Assembly: GCF_000758705.1 (NCBI RefSeq)
Contig: NZ_CP009287.1
Coordinates: 1,302,001-1,366,000, forward strand
Source of the DNA: Paenibacillus graminis
GTDB lineage: Bacteria > Bacillota > Bacilli > Paenibacillales > Paenibacillaceae
Direction: 5' to 3'
Length of the DNA stretch: 64,000 nt
The translations under genes and the position numbers were made by a program. Positions 36,274 to 44,725 of the stretch are shown here, one piece after another. Each line of letters opens with the position of its first letter. Positions within the stretch are counted from its first letter, which is position 1. The notes under the pieces are model-generated. The model was not told the DNA's origin. It searched no databases and saw nothing but the letters and a program-made list of their open reading frames with translations.

Positions 36274-37563
36274 CTAAACGCTATGTTGTCTTTCAATGCC
36301 AAACAGCACCCATTCGATCTGGAAGAAACTCTGGTCATATGAAATATCGAGCAGTCCATTCCATTCCTCGATGGTTTTTTGGATGTTTTTGAGTCCGATG
36401 CCATGCGCCCTGTGATCGGACTTTGCCGATCGGATACCGCCGGAAGGGGTGGTCTGTACGGGCTGGATGTATGGATTCCGGATTCGCATAAACAGGCTAT
36501 CGTTCAGATAATGCATATGGATGGAAATCTGCCGCTCAGGCGCCGGGCTTGTGATCCCCTGGCAGGCTTCAATGGCATTATCGAGGGTATTACCGAGAAT
36601 CACGCACAGAGCCATAGTGTCCAGAGTAAGCTGCGGGGGGATATTCAGCTCCAGCGTGAAAGTAATCCCATAGCGGGCAGCTTCCTGCATTTTGTAATTG
36701 ATCATCGAGTCAATGACCAGGTTCCCGGTATTGCAGTTCCCCGTGGAGGGTTCCACCCGGCAGAGCAGGGTGTCCAGCTCCTGCGCCGTTGCGGCTGCTT
36801 CACCGGAGTCCAGCTTCACGCGCAAGCCAAGCAGGATATGCTTGAAGTCATGCTGAAACTTGAAGCTGTCCTCCTGCATGCTCCGGATCAGATGATATTG
36901 ATTGAGATAATAGGTATTCTGCTGCTCCAGCAGGAGACGTTTACTTCGCTCGGCTTGCGCATGCAGAATCCGGTCGCTCAGTACATAAATAAGCAGATTG
37001 ATGGCCAGCAGCAAGGAGGGAACCACCGGGAACAGTTTCGGGTAGCTCCGGATGAACAGGTTGTTGGACAACTGCAGCAGCGTTGCGATACTCAGAAGCG
37101 GACACAGAAACAAGAGACACCAGTACCACCCGGCCAGTGTGCCGTTTCCGTCCCCTGTGGCAATCCGCAGCACCAGAAAGACGAGCAGGAGCATCAGCAG
37201 CTTGGAAAGGATCAGATTTGCCAGGTACCCTATATCCGTGAAGGCGAATGGAATCACTGTGTCGCTAAGAAACAGAAGGGCAGCCATGAAAAGCGCACTG
37301 TACCCCTTCCATTTGAAATCCCCGGCATACAGCAGCGATAACAGAATGATAAGGCCGGTATTCAGGAGGATCAGCAGGATATCCGGCAATGAACTGTGAT
37401 GCAGGCCTATATGACAGGCAGTATACAGGAGGTAGAGCAGGATAAGGCTGCTTTTCTGTTCAATCCGGCAGGCAAAGCAGCGGCTGAAAAAATAATGAAA
37501 AGTTAACGGGATCAGAGGAAAGGTGATGAGGTACAGCAGTTCCTCGCACAGCAAAGTGTTCAA
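36274..37563 (-). CDS. GHKL-type sensor histidine kinase
   Basis: The 429-residue protein has six N-terminal membrane helices (about residues 5-200), a short coiled linker, the phosphoacceptor His238 in FKFQHDFKHILLGL and a GHKL ATPase domain with ILGNTLDNAIEAC (N box) and HGIGLKNIQKTIEEWNG (G box). This is the AgrC/ComD-like class, which often senses peptides or antibiotics. The start is TTG 37563, overlapping the regulator stop (TTGA), with AGGGGG upstream. It forms a two-component pair with the preceding LytTR regulator and faces an ABC transporter. Confidence 0.9.
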   Translation of the reverse strand: MNTLLCEELLYLITFPLIPLTFHYFFSRCFACRIEQKSSLILLYLLYTACHIGLHHSSLPDILLILLNTGLIILLSLLYAGDFKWKGYSALFMAALLFLSDTVIPFAFTDIGYLANLILSKLLMLLLVFLVLRIATGDGNGTLAGWYWCLLFLCPLLSIATLLQLSNNLFIRSYPKLFPVVPSLLLAINLLIYVLSDRILHAQAERSKRLLLEQQNTYYLNQYHLIRSMQEDSFKFQHDFKHILLGLRVKLDSGEAAATAQELDTLLCRVEPSTGNCNTGNLVIDSMINYKMQEAARYGITFTLELNIPPQLTLDTMALCVILGNTLDNAIEACQGITSPAPERQISIHMHYLNDSLFMRIRNPYIQPVQTTPSGGIRSAKSDHRAHGIGLKNIQKTIEEWNGLLDISYDQSFFQIEWVLFGIERQHSV

Positions 37564-38294
37564 GCGAGATTCCCCCTGAATTTCATGTAGGCCTTCCGCA
37601 CGGGAATGCTGTTCTTCTCACTGACCGGAAGCTCGTCGCCGGTTATGAGCACGATTTTCCGGGCACTTATCTCTTTCACACTGTAAAAGTTAACAATGTA
37701 AGACTGATGTATGCGGATAAAATAGGCAGAAGGCAGCTTCTGTGCTTCTTCTCCCAGCGTTCCATAATAATGGATCTCTTCATCCCTGGTCATCAGGGAG
37801 ATACGCCGGATACGGCTCTCCAGATAATGAATGTCCCGGAAGGGAACCAGCCTTTCCTTCCCTTTCAGCTGTACCGGCAGGAAGTTTAGTCTGCCCTGCT
37901 GCCGGATGCGGATTGCTTTTTGCACAGCAGGGATCAGCTTGTCCGTCAAGGACTTCTGATCAACAGGCTTTTTGATGAACCCGGAGGGCCGGACGTCGAA
38001 CAATTGGAGATGATACTGCTCATAGCTGGAGATATAAATGAGCTGTGCCGGATCGTTGGCATCATCCGCGCGCAGCACATGCCCCGCCATAATACCATTC
38101 ATGCCCCCCATCTCAATGTCCATAAAAATAATATCGTATATGCTTCCGTGCTCAATAGCCTCGACAAACCGCTCTGCAGAATAGTAAACCGATATCTCGA
38201 TCTTTTCGGAAAAACGCTCGCGGTTGTCCGAAATCAAGCTCTCCACCAGCCCGGCAGAGCGCGGGTCATCGTCGCAAATGGCGATATGAATCAT
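37560..38294 (-). CDS. LytTR family response regulator
   Basis: The 244-residue protein has a receiver domain (1 to about 122) with acidic residues Asp8-Asp10, phosphoacceptor Asp59 in FMDIEMGGMNG and Lys in FIKKPVD. The C-terminal LytTR DNA-binding domain (about 140-240) has IHYLESRIRRISLM and SYIVNFYSVKEIS. ATG 38294 is preferred to a GTG four codons upstream because AGGAAAG lies about 10 bases before it. The kinase gene overlaps its stop by 4 bases. The likely target is the divergent ABC transporter operon. Confidence 0.9.
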   Translation of the reverse strand: MIHIAICDDDPRSAGLVESLISDNRERFSEKIEISVYYSAERFVEAIEHGSIYDIIFMDIEMGGMNGIMAGHVLRADDANDPAQLIYISSYEQYHLQLFDVRPSGFIKKPVDQKSLTDKLIPAVQKAIRIRQQGRLNFLPVQLKGKERLVPFRDIHYLESRIRRISLMTRDEEIHYYGTLGEEAQKLPSAYFIRIHQSYIVNFYSVKEISARKIVLITGDELPVSEKNSIPVRKAYMKFRGNLA

Positions 38295-38447
38295 TGGTTC
38301 ACTCACTTTCCTGATGTATTGCTCTATTATACATTTATTCCCTAAATACGACAGTGACCCTCTTATATTGAACAGTTCAGAACCCGGCGCGGGCGGTTCA
38401 TGATATGGTCATTCCGCAGATAGTTAATGATCAAAGGAGTGTTCCGG

Positions 38448-39368
38448 TTGAAACCAGCGGTATTTGAGGCAAGAAATGTAAGTAAGCAATACAGGTCAGG
38501 CTTTGCTTTGAAGGGGCTCGATATGAAGATCATGGAGGGGGATATTTATGGGTTCGTAGGTGAAAATGGAGCCGGCAAAACTACGCTGATGAAAATTATT
38601 GGCGGCCTCGTGCAGCCGACAGGCGGCGGGATTCTACTGTTCGGACAGCAGGGTAAAAAGGAGCTGTGCGCGGCCAGACGGCGGATAGGTTTTCTGATTG
38701 AAATGCCGGCTCTGTATCCGCATATGAGCGCTGAAGAGAATCTGACATTTTATCATCATATTCTTGGCATCAGAAACCCCGGAAGAATCGGTGAAGTGCT
38801 GCAGGCGGTCGCTCTGACAGATGCTGGCAACAAGAAGACCTCGCAGTATTCGCTGGGTATGCGGCAGCGGCTGGGATTGGCGGTTGCTCTTCTGGGCAGT
38901 CCGGAGCTGCTTGTACTTGATGAGCCGGTTAACGGGCTTGATCCTGCGGGGATTGTGAATATCCGGCATATTCTGGAGCGGCTGGCGAAGGAGCAAGGGA
39001 TCACCATACTGATCTCCAGCCATATTCTCAGTGAGCTGCAGCTGCTCGCTACCCGATATGGATTTATACATAAAGGAAGACTGGTCCAAGAGATTTCTGC
39101 CGGGGAATTGCTGCAATCCGCCCAAGCTATGATCTGTATTGCCACTCCGAATGCGGAACGTGCCGCTGAACTGCTGAAGCGGAAGCTGCAAATCACAGAC
39201 ATTTCCTTCAACACCGCTGGAGAGCTGCAGATTCCCAAAGCGAGTGTGGATCTGGAGCTGCTGATGGCGGTGCTTTTGCAGGAGGGCATTTCTGTAGAAG
39301 GGTTCAATCTGTCTGCGCCAAATCTGGAACACTATTATATGGATTTGATCGAGGGCGTGAGACGATGA
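38448..39368 (+). CDS. ABC transporter ATP-binding protein
   Basis: The 306-residue ATPase has Walker A GENGAGKTT (about residues 38-46), signature YSLGMRQRLGLAVALLG, Walker B LLVLDEPVNGLDPAG and SSHILSEL. TTG 38448 is the start, with AAAGGAG 8 bases upstream; an ATG at 38427 precedes that site. The permease overlaps by 4 bases. BcrA-type exporters of this kind beside GHKL/LytTR systems often handle peptide antibiotics. The substrate is unknown. Confidence 0.9.
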   Translation: MKPAVFEARNVSKQYRSGFALKGLDMKIMEGDIYGFVGENGAGKTTLMKIIGGLVQPTGGGILLFGQQGKKELCAARRRIGFLIEMPALYPHMSAEENLTFYHHILGIRNPGRIGEVLQAVALTDAGNKKTSQYSLGMRQRLGLAVALLGSPELLVLDEPVNGLDPAGIVNIRHILERLAKEQGITILISSHILSELQLLATRYGFIHKGRLVQEISAGELLQSAQAMICIATPNAERAAELLKRKLQITDISFNTAGELQIPKASVDLELLMAVLLQEGISVEGFNLSAPNLEHYYMDLIEGVRR

Positions 39369-40162
39369 GGAACTTCCTTAAGGCCGAGATTTATTTTCTG
39401 CGGAAGGATACGATGTTTAAAAGCATTACCGTGCTGTTCGCGCTCGCCAGCGTTGGACTCGCCGTGTTCCTTGGAAGTAAGGGGGGCTACGCTTTAAGCA
39501 GTCCTGTTCAGCCCATGCAGATTGCGTCGTCCTTCTCCGTGTTCCTCTATCTGGTCATTCCGATGTTCGCGTGTTTTTTTATCACAGAGGGGTTTGAGCA
39601 TGGCTCGGTACAGAATATTATCGCTTCAGGGCAGAACAGAGCAGGATATATTCTAGGAAAATACCTGCTGGGGCTGCTGGCGGCCTTGTGGTGGCTGCTA
39701 GAGTTTTTCGGATGTTTTCTGATCGTGTCCCTGTCTGCGGCGCTGGTCACCGGCTCCCCCATTGGTCATGAGACAACAACAGAAGATTTGACAACCTCTA
39801 TGCGGGCCTTCGGGCTAAATCTCCTGTATCTGGCTGCTTATTCCTCTGTTGTAATGATGCTGGGGGTAATGATCCGCAAAGCGGCTTCCGCCATAGTGGC
39901 GACTTTTTTCTTTGTATTTGGAAATATTCTGCTTACGGGTTACCTTCAGGGAACGTCTTCGGCGTTCCTGCGGCTGCTATCCGAGCATGCGCTGATGACG
40001 CAGATTATGAAATTTTCCGGGGTGTATGTGGAGCAATCGCGGGTTATTCTGCTGTCGGGTATAGGTGATTATGTCCGGGCGCTGCTCATTCCGGTTATAG
40101 TAATCATAGTTTGTCTAACAACTGCCCTGCTTTCTTTGGAAAAAAGAGATATTCATATATAA
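39365..40162 (+). CDS. ABC-2 type permease
   Basis: The 265-residue protein has six hydrophobic segments (first at about 18-38, last at about 235-257) and the loop EGFEHGSVQNIIASGQNRAG, which is typical of ABC-2 permeases of the lantibiotic-immunity or bacitracin class. Its ATG overlaps the ATPase stop (ATGA). It forms an exporter with that ATPase and is probably under the adjacent two-component system. Confidence 0.87.
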   Translation: MRNFLKAEIYFLRKDTMFKSITVLFALASVGLAVFLGSKGGYALSSPVQPMQIASSFSVFLYLVIPMFACFFITEGFEHGSVQNIIASGQNRAGYILGKYLLGLLAALWWLLEFFGCFLIVSLSAALVTGSPIGHETTTEDLTTSMRAFGLNLLYLAAYSSVVMMLGVMIRKAASAIVATFFFVFGNILLTGYLQGTSSAFLRLLSEHALMTQIMKFSGVYVEQSRVILLSGIGDYVRALLIPVIVIIVCLTTALLSLEKRDIHI

Positions 40163-40192
40163 TAGGGACAATTCACAGAGGAGGTGTTCCGG

Positions 40193-41158
40193 TTGGATGA
40201 AAAAGACAGAACGGAGCTTGCCACCTTTGCGGGCGGCTGCTTTTGGTGTATGGTCAAGCCTTTTGACGAGCTGCCGGGAATTGTCTCTGTGGTTTCCGGG
40301 TATACGGGCGGCCATACGGACAATCCGACCTACGGGGAAGTGGGGACGGAAACGACGGGGCATGTGGAGGCTGTGCAGATTACATATGAGCCTGAGCTGT
40401 TCCCTTATGAGCGGCTTCTAGACATTTATTGGCAGCTGATTGATCCGACCGACAAAGGCGGACAATTTATGGACCGGGGGTATTCTTACCGGACGGCAAT
40501 TTTTGTGCATAATGAAGAACAGCGTGCGAAGGCAGAGGCATCCAAGGCGGCACTTCAGGCCAGCAAAAGATTTAAGGACCCGATTGTGACAGAGATTCTT
40601 CCTGCCGCTCCATTCTACTCTGCTGAAGCGCTGCATCAGGATTATTATAAAACCCATCCTTTGGATTATAAGCTCTATCTGAAGGGCTCAGGCCGGGACG
40701 AGTTTCTGGAGCAGCACTGGAACAGCCCTGAGGATCAAAAGCGCCTGCGCAATCAGCTGACCCGGCTGCAGTATGAGGTCACGCAGCATAAGGCAACGGA
40801 GCCGCCGTATGAGAATGCGTATTGGAATGAATTCCATGACGGCATCTATGTCGATGTCATCAGCGGCGATCCGTTGTTCAGCTCGGCGGACAAATTCGAC
40901 TCGGCTTCCGGCTGGCCCAGCTTCACCGGGCCGGTAGCCGGGGGACTGGTCCGGCGGGAAGCCGACTACAGCGGCGGTGAGGTGCGGACCGCGCTGCGCA
41001 GCAGACTGAGCGGAGCCTATCTCGGCCATTTGTTCTTCGATGGGCCGGAGCCGGCGAAGCAGCACTACCGGGTCAATTCCGCCGCCCTGCGGTTCATCCC
41101 GAAGGAGGAGCTGGAGGCGAACGGGCTGGGGCGGTATTTGGTGTTGTTAAATGGATAA
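40193..41158 (+). CDS. msrAB: Methionine sulfoxide reductase MsrA-MsrB fusion, MsrB catalytic Cys missing
   Basis: The 321-residue protein has an MsrA domain (1 to about 160) with nucleophile Cys16 in FAGGCFWC and an MsrB-like domain (about 175-315) with TEPPYENAYWNEF, GIYVDVISGDPLFSSADKFD and GWPSF. In active MsrB the catalytic Cys sits in RYCINSAALRF; here the text is HYRVNSAALRFIP, with Arg293 (CGG) at that position. The MsrA half should reduce S-sulfoxides; the MsrB half is probably inactive or has another role. TTG 40193 was chosen for GAGGAGG 8 bases upstream. Confidence 0.9.
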   Translation: MDEKDRTELATFAGGCFWCMVKPFDELPGIVSVVSGYTGGHTDNPTYGEVGTETTGHVEAVQITYEPELFPYERLLDIYWQLIDPTDKGGQFMDRGYSYRTAIFVHNEEQRAKAEASKAALQASKRFKDPIVTEILPAAPFYSAEALHQDYYKTHPLDYKLYLKGSGRDEFLEQHWNSPEDQKRLRNQLTRLQYEVTQHKATEPPYENAYWNEFHDGIYVDVISGDPLFSSADKFDSASGWPSFTGPVAGGLVRREADYSGGEVRTALRSRLSGAYLGHLFFDGPEPAKQHYRVNSAALRFIPKEELEANGLGRYLVLLNG

Positions 41159-41425
41159 AAAAGGAAATAATACCTCATGTCGAATAGATAGTTGGATGAT
41201 ATTTAGCCAGGCCTTAAGTATCTGCAACTAAACGATAAGATGGAGAGAAAATGATCAAAAGGATACTTAGCACTCGCAGGGTAGCAACAACACCACAAAA
41301 GTGGGTGATTTCCCCCCCGGAGATGAATGATAAAATGGAAGAGCCAACACATCCTCATGCAGATCAGGCAGTTTTTCGAGAATTTCGTTGTACACATGAT
41401 GTCATGAAAGGGAGGGCAACTGAAC

Positions 41426-42022
41426 ATGAAGCATCTTTTACTCCAATATATGACCCGGCTGACCTCCTTGAGCAAAGTAGAGCAGCAAGCGATTCTGGAT
41501 GAAATTCTTGTCGGAGAATACAGCAAGGGAACCACTCTGCTTAAGCAGGGCGAGGTCCCGGGAAATTGCTATTTTGTCCTGAAAGGGTGTGTACGGCAGC
41601 ATGCTGTTGACGTTACGGGCCGGGATATCACCTCCAACTTCTATACCGAGGAGCAGGCGATCTCCATCTTCAATGCACATAAGCCGGATAAATCGTCGGA
41701 ATACACCCTGACCTGTCTGGAGGATTGCGTATTGGTCGTCGGGCGGCTGGATACCGAAAAGGAGATGTACGGCAAATACACGCAGCTGGAAACCATGACA
41801 CGCCGGATGATCGAGGAAAACTTCGGTCAGGTGCAGGAAGAGTTCGCTGCTTTTATTGCCTCATCTCCCGAAGACCGCCTGAAAACTCTGCTTCACAAAA
41901 GACCCGGACTGATCGAACGCGTCCCTCAGCATCAGCTGGCAAGCTACCTCGGTATGACGCCGGAGTCGCTGAGCCGGATCAAGAAGCGGATTCACCGCGG
42001 ACCCGCGGCGCCGGGACTTTGA
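41426..42022 (+). CDS. Crp/Fnr family transcriptional regulator
   Basis: The 198-residue protein has an N-terminal cyclic-nucleotide-type beta barrel (about 8-115, with GTTLLKQGEVPGNCYFVLKG) and a C-terminal helix-turn-helix (RVPQHQLASYLGMTPESLSR, then IKKRI). It has no N-terminal Cys cluster, so it is not an iron-sulfur FNR. AGGGAGG lies 10 bases before the ATG. It converges on the DUF4386 gene and overlaps its end by 44 bases. An FNR-type palindrome lies in the promoter of that neighbour. Confidence 0.9.
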   Translation: MKHLLLQYMTRLTSLSKVEQQAILDEILVGEYSKGTTLLKQGEVPGNCYFVLKGCVRQHAVDVTGRDITSNFYTEEQAISIFNAHKPDKSSEYTLTCLEDCVLVVGRLDTEKEMYGKYTQLETMTRRMIEENFGQVQEEFAAFIASSPEDRLKTLLHKRPGLIERVPQHQLASYLGMTPESLSRIKKRIHRGPAAPGL

Positions 42023-42686
42023 ACAGCAGCCATAGGCCAAGGCTTAGCTCACCCGCGGTCATCGGCAGCATAAAAACCCGTTCAATTACTTCTATGAATC
42101 CGTCATACTCAGGAACAAGGGTGCGGCACAGATGGATCACCATATAACCGGCTGCAGCCAGCAGCAATAGAACACTAATGATTTTCGGGATATTTCCCGA
42201 TTGGAAGGCCAGCACGCCCACAATCAGCAGATGCCCCCCAAACAGAATCAATCCGATCGACCACACCGCTTCAAAAGCCCGGAGAAAAAGCATCATCTCC
42301 GCCTGCAGCTCCCCGGATGTGAAGCCGGCAAGCGCCTGGTCCCTGCTGTCTGTAAGCAGCGAGACAGCAACCAGGCTGGAGACGGCAACACCCAATACCG
42401 CCGTATACGATAGACGCAGCCATGCGCCCAGCAGGGACAGGCCCGGCTGTACAGGCTTCAGAACCGTATATAACGCCCATGCCGCTGCGATGTCACAAAC
42501 CAGGATCAGAACCCAACCCAGAATTTCACCCCTGAACAGCAGGGGAGAAGACTGCAGGTTGCCGAAGGTAGCGGCTGGATTTCCCTCCACCACAAGACTT
42601 CCATGAACATATCCATACGAAAAAGCGGCCGCCACCGCCATCAGAACAATTGAAACTCCCCCAGTTCGTGCCACTGCTGCAGACAT
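41979..42686 (-). CDS. DUF4386 family membrane protein
   Basis: The 235-residue protein has six predicted membrane helices with the DUF4386 pattern (SLVVEGNPAATFGNLQSSPL after the first helix, then RGEILGWVLILVCDI). Its biochemical role is not known. The ATG has AAGGGGG 9 bases upstream. Its 3' end overlaps the convergent Crp/Fnr gene by 44 bases, so the two transcripts are complementary there. Its promoter carries a palindrome placed for activation by a Crp/Fnr protein. Confidence 0.85.
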   Translation of the reverse strand: MSAAVARTGGVSIVLMAVAAAFSYGYVHGSLVVEGNPAATFGNLQSSPLLFRGEILGWVLILVCDIAAAWALYTVLKPVQPGLSLLGAWLRLSYTAVLGVAVSSLVAVSLLTDSRDQALAGFTSGELQAEMMLFLRAFEAVWSIGLILFGGHLLIVGVLAFQSGNIPKIISVLLLLAAAGYMVIHLCRTLVPEYDGFIEVIERVFMLPMTAGELSLGLWLLFKVPAPRVRGESAS

Positions 42687-42716
42687 TAATCTAACCCCCT
42701 TCTTGATTGTGGTTTC

Positions 42717-42758
42717 ATTGTACTAAGGAGGCGGGGCAGGGGCATTGACTTAAGTCAA
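42717..42758 (-). promoter_or_regulatory. FNR-type palindrome and -10 of the DUF4386 gene
   Basis: TTGACTTAAGTCAA (42745-42758) is a perfect palindrome of the TTGAC-N4-GTCAA form. On the reverse strand a TACAAT -10 lies at 42722-42717, predicting +1 near 42710. The palindrome centre is then 41.5 bases upstream, the class II activation position of Crp/Fnr proteins, and no -35 consensus is present. Confidence 0.65.
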
Positions 42759-42909
42759 GGGAGGCAGGTAAGAGTTAAAAAGCGGACGGTATCTATGCGG
42801 AAACGGGTAGGTTGTTAAACATAAATTTAGCACTTATACGAACATGTGTTAACATGATTATGCGATATCAAAAACAGTTTTATTTTCGCGAAGAAAAGGG
42901 GTGGTCCGG

Positions 42910-43881
42910 GTGGCAAAATGGGATAACATGCTGTCTATGCTTTGGATGCTGCGATCCGGCAGGAAGCTCACCGCTGCGCAGATCGCGGATGATTTGGAGA
43001 TCAGCGTCCGCACCGTGTACCGGTATATCGACGCATTATGCGCCAGCGGGGTGCCGGTCGTCGCGGAATCGGGCCACGACGGCGGCATTCGCATTCTGGA
43101 CAGCTTCAAGGAGGCTCCCTTGTTCTTCAACGCTGTAGAGTTGAAAGCGCTTGTGGACGCGTTTAAATTTGCGCAAGGCGCTGGCTATCCGTATACGGAG
43201 GAGCTGGAAGGCGCTTTGAAGAAGGTGGAGAACGGGCTGCACGAAGAGCAGCGCTGCGATCTGTCCAGTCAGACAAGCGGTGTGGATGTGATTTCTCCGG
43301 TACGTCCGCCTTCCGGCATTCTGTTGTTGCGGGACCTGGAGCAGGCGGCGAAGGAGGGGCGAACGGTCTGCATCGCCTATCGTAAAGAGAACGCGGGACA
43401 GGCCGGCGAACGTAAAGTCGATCCCTACGGGTTGGCTTACGACCGAAATGAATGGTACGTCGTCGCGTTTTGCCATCAGTCGCAGGCAATGCGGACGTTC
43501 CGCGTGGATCGAATCGCGCGGCTGGAGCCGACCGAAGCAAGGTTCGAAAAGCCGGAGCGTTTCTCCGCATCCGCCTTTTTCCGCGACCAGTCTAAGCGGG
43601 AACGGGAGGCGGACGGACCGCTGACGGTCATCCGTATCGCGGGAGAGCCCGACACCCTGAACGCGGTTTGCCGCCACTGGCATCTACGCCATTATTTGAC
43701 GGAACGGACCGATCGCGAGGCACGGTTTCTGCTGGACGTTCCGACGATGAACAAGTACCTTCCGGTGTACCTGATGACGTTCGGCACGGCCATACATATT
43801 CGCGAGCCGCTTGAGCTGAAGCGACAGATCCAGGAAACGGCCTGCAAAATCGCAAAACATTACGACGACGACCCTGATTGA
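42910..43881 (+). CDS. YafY-type HTH/WYL domain regulator
   Basis: The 323-residue protein has an N-terminal HTH_11 winged helix (about 8-60, MLRSGRKLTAAQIADDLEIS then RTVYRYIDAL) and a WYL domain (about 135-220) with DPYGLAYDRNEWYVVAFCH, where the WYL triad reads WYV, and a WCX-like C-terminus. GTG 42910 was chosen because AAGGGGTGG lies 5 bases upstream. Such regulators sense nucleic-acid or small ligands. It precedes a DinB gene, separated by a perfect palindrome. Confidence 0.88.
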   Translation: MAKWDNMLSMLWMLRSGRKLTAAQIADDLEISVRTVYRYIDALCASGVPVVAESGHDGGIRILDSFKEAPLFFNAVELKALVDAFKFAQGAGYPYTEELEGALKKVENGLHEEQRCDLSSQTSGVDVISPVRPPSGILLLRDLEQAAKEGRTVCIAYRKENAGQAGERKVDPYGLAYDRNEWYVVAFCHQSQAMRTFRVDRIARLEPTEARFEKPERFSASAFFRDQSKREREADGPLTVIRIAGEPDTLNAVCRHWHLRHYLTERTDREARFLLDVPTMNKYLPVYLMTFGTAIHIREPLELKRQIQETACKIAKHYDDDPD

Positions 43882-43887
43882 ACTTCG

Positions 43888-43904
43888 CTGACAACTGTTG
43901 TCAG
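43888..43904. promoter_or_regulatory. Palindrome between WYL regulator and DinB genes
   Basis: CTGACAA-CTG-TTGTCAG is a perfect 7-bp inverted repeat 6 bases after the WYL gene stop and 78 bases before the DinB start. A TGACA-N6-TGTCA site at 58368-58383 before the GyrI-like gene has the same arms. Confidence 0.5.
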
Positions 43905-43981
43905 TGAACCCGGTATACGATAGAGACAAGGCTGCGGCAGTAGCAGCCAAACCGACGAATAAAGGAAAGGTGGATTCATAC

Positions 43982-44494
43982 ATGCTTCAAAACCCGCATC
44001 AATTGTACGAATACCATGTTTGGGCGAATGACCGGTTATTCACCCGCCTGGAGCAGCTTCCAAAGGATGTCTTCCATGCGCAAGTGACGAGCGTGTTCCC
44101 GTCTGTGTCGCAAACTTTTGGGCACATGTACATTTATGAACAGCTCTATATGTCCGTGCTCGCGGAAGTTCCAAACGAGAATATTTTTCCGAGAATCCCG
44201 GATTGGACAGAGGAAGCGCAGGACACAACAGTGGACGAGATGCGGCGGCTGTTCGCCTGTGTCGCCGAACAGTTCCGCGATTTGCTGCGGCGTACGCCCG
44301 ACTTGGACAGGGCGATGACGATCGGGCACCCGAAGTACGGCCGTTTCGATACGCATTTCTCCGACATTCTGCAGCATGTGGTCAACCATGGGACCTATCA
44401 CCGGGGCAATGTGACCGCGATGCTGAGGCAGCAAGGGTATGCCGGGGTCCCGACCGATTATATGTTCTATCTGATAGAACGGCGGGACGGTTAG
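43982..44494 (+). CDS. DinB family protein
   Basis: The 170-residue four-helix protein carries the DinB/DUF664 metal site: His in TFGHMYIYEQ and the pair in HVVNHGTYHRGNV. The N-terminal YEYHVWANDRLFTRL is typical of the family. Members include thiol transferases and proteins induced by DNA damage; the substrate here is unknown. ATG 43982 follows AAGGAAAGGTGG. It is probably controlled by the WYL regulator just upstream. Confidence 0.88.
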   Translation: MLQNPHQLYEYHVWANDRLFTRLEQLPKDVFHAQVTSVFPSVSQTFGHMYIYEQLYMSVLAEVPNENIFPRIPDWTEEAQDTTVDEMRRLFACVAEQFRDLLRRTPDLDRAMTIGHPKYGRFDTHFSDILQHVVNHGTYHRGNVTAMLRQQGYAGVPTDYMFYLIERRDG

Positions 44495-44725
44495 CTGTAA
44501 CCTGCTAAACAATCAAATGCAGACCGGGAAGTCGTCCTCTAAGGCATTTATGATTCGAATAAAGCTATGAATAGGCATGAATCAGGTGTGCAAATCCCAC
44601 TAGAACTTCTGTAGCCCGGATTTCAGCGATTTAGTTTTACTTTTTCCACTTAGCATAGTTTCTTATGGGTTTGATTGTGTTCCCCAAGCCTTCAAGTTCT
44701 CCAGTTCAGCTTATATAGGAATAAA

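Noticed and set aside
36136..36342. 68-codon plus-strand frame
   Set aside because: It overlaps the end of the histidine kinase gene on the other strand and lacks a ribosome binding site.
41251..41502. 83-codon frame before the Crp/Fnr gene
   Set aside because: It overlaps the Crp/Fnr start out of frame, has poor codon use and no conserved-looking sequence, though a weak GGAGAG precedes it.
44495..44725. Spacer between DinB and MFS genes as a possible gene or element
   Set aside because: No frame with a start signal, hairpin or repeat was found; nothing can be supported.
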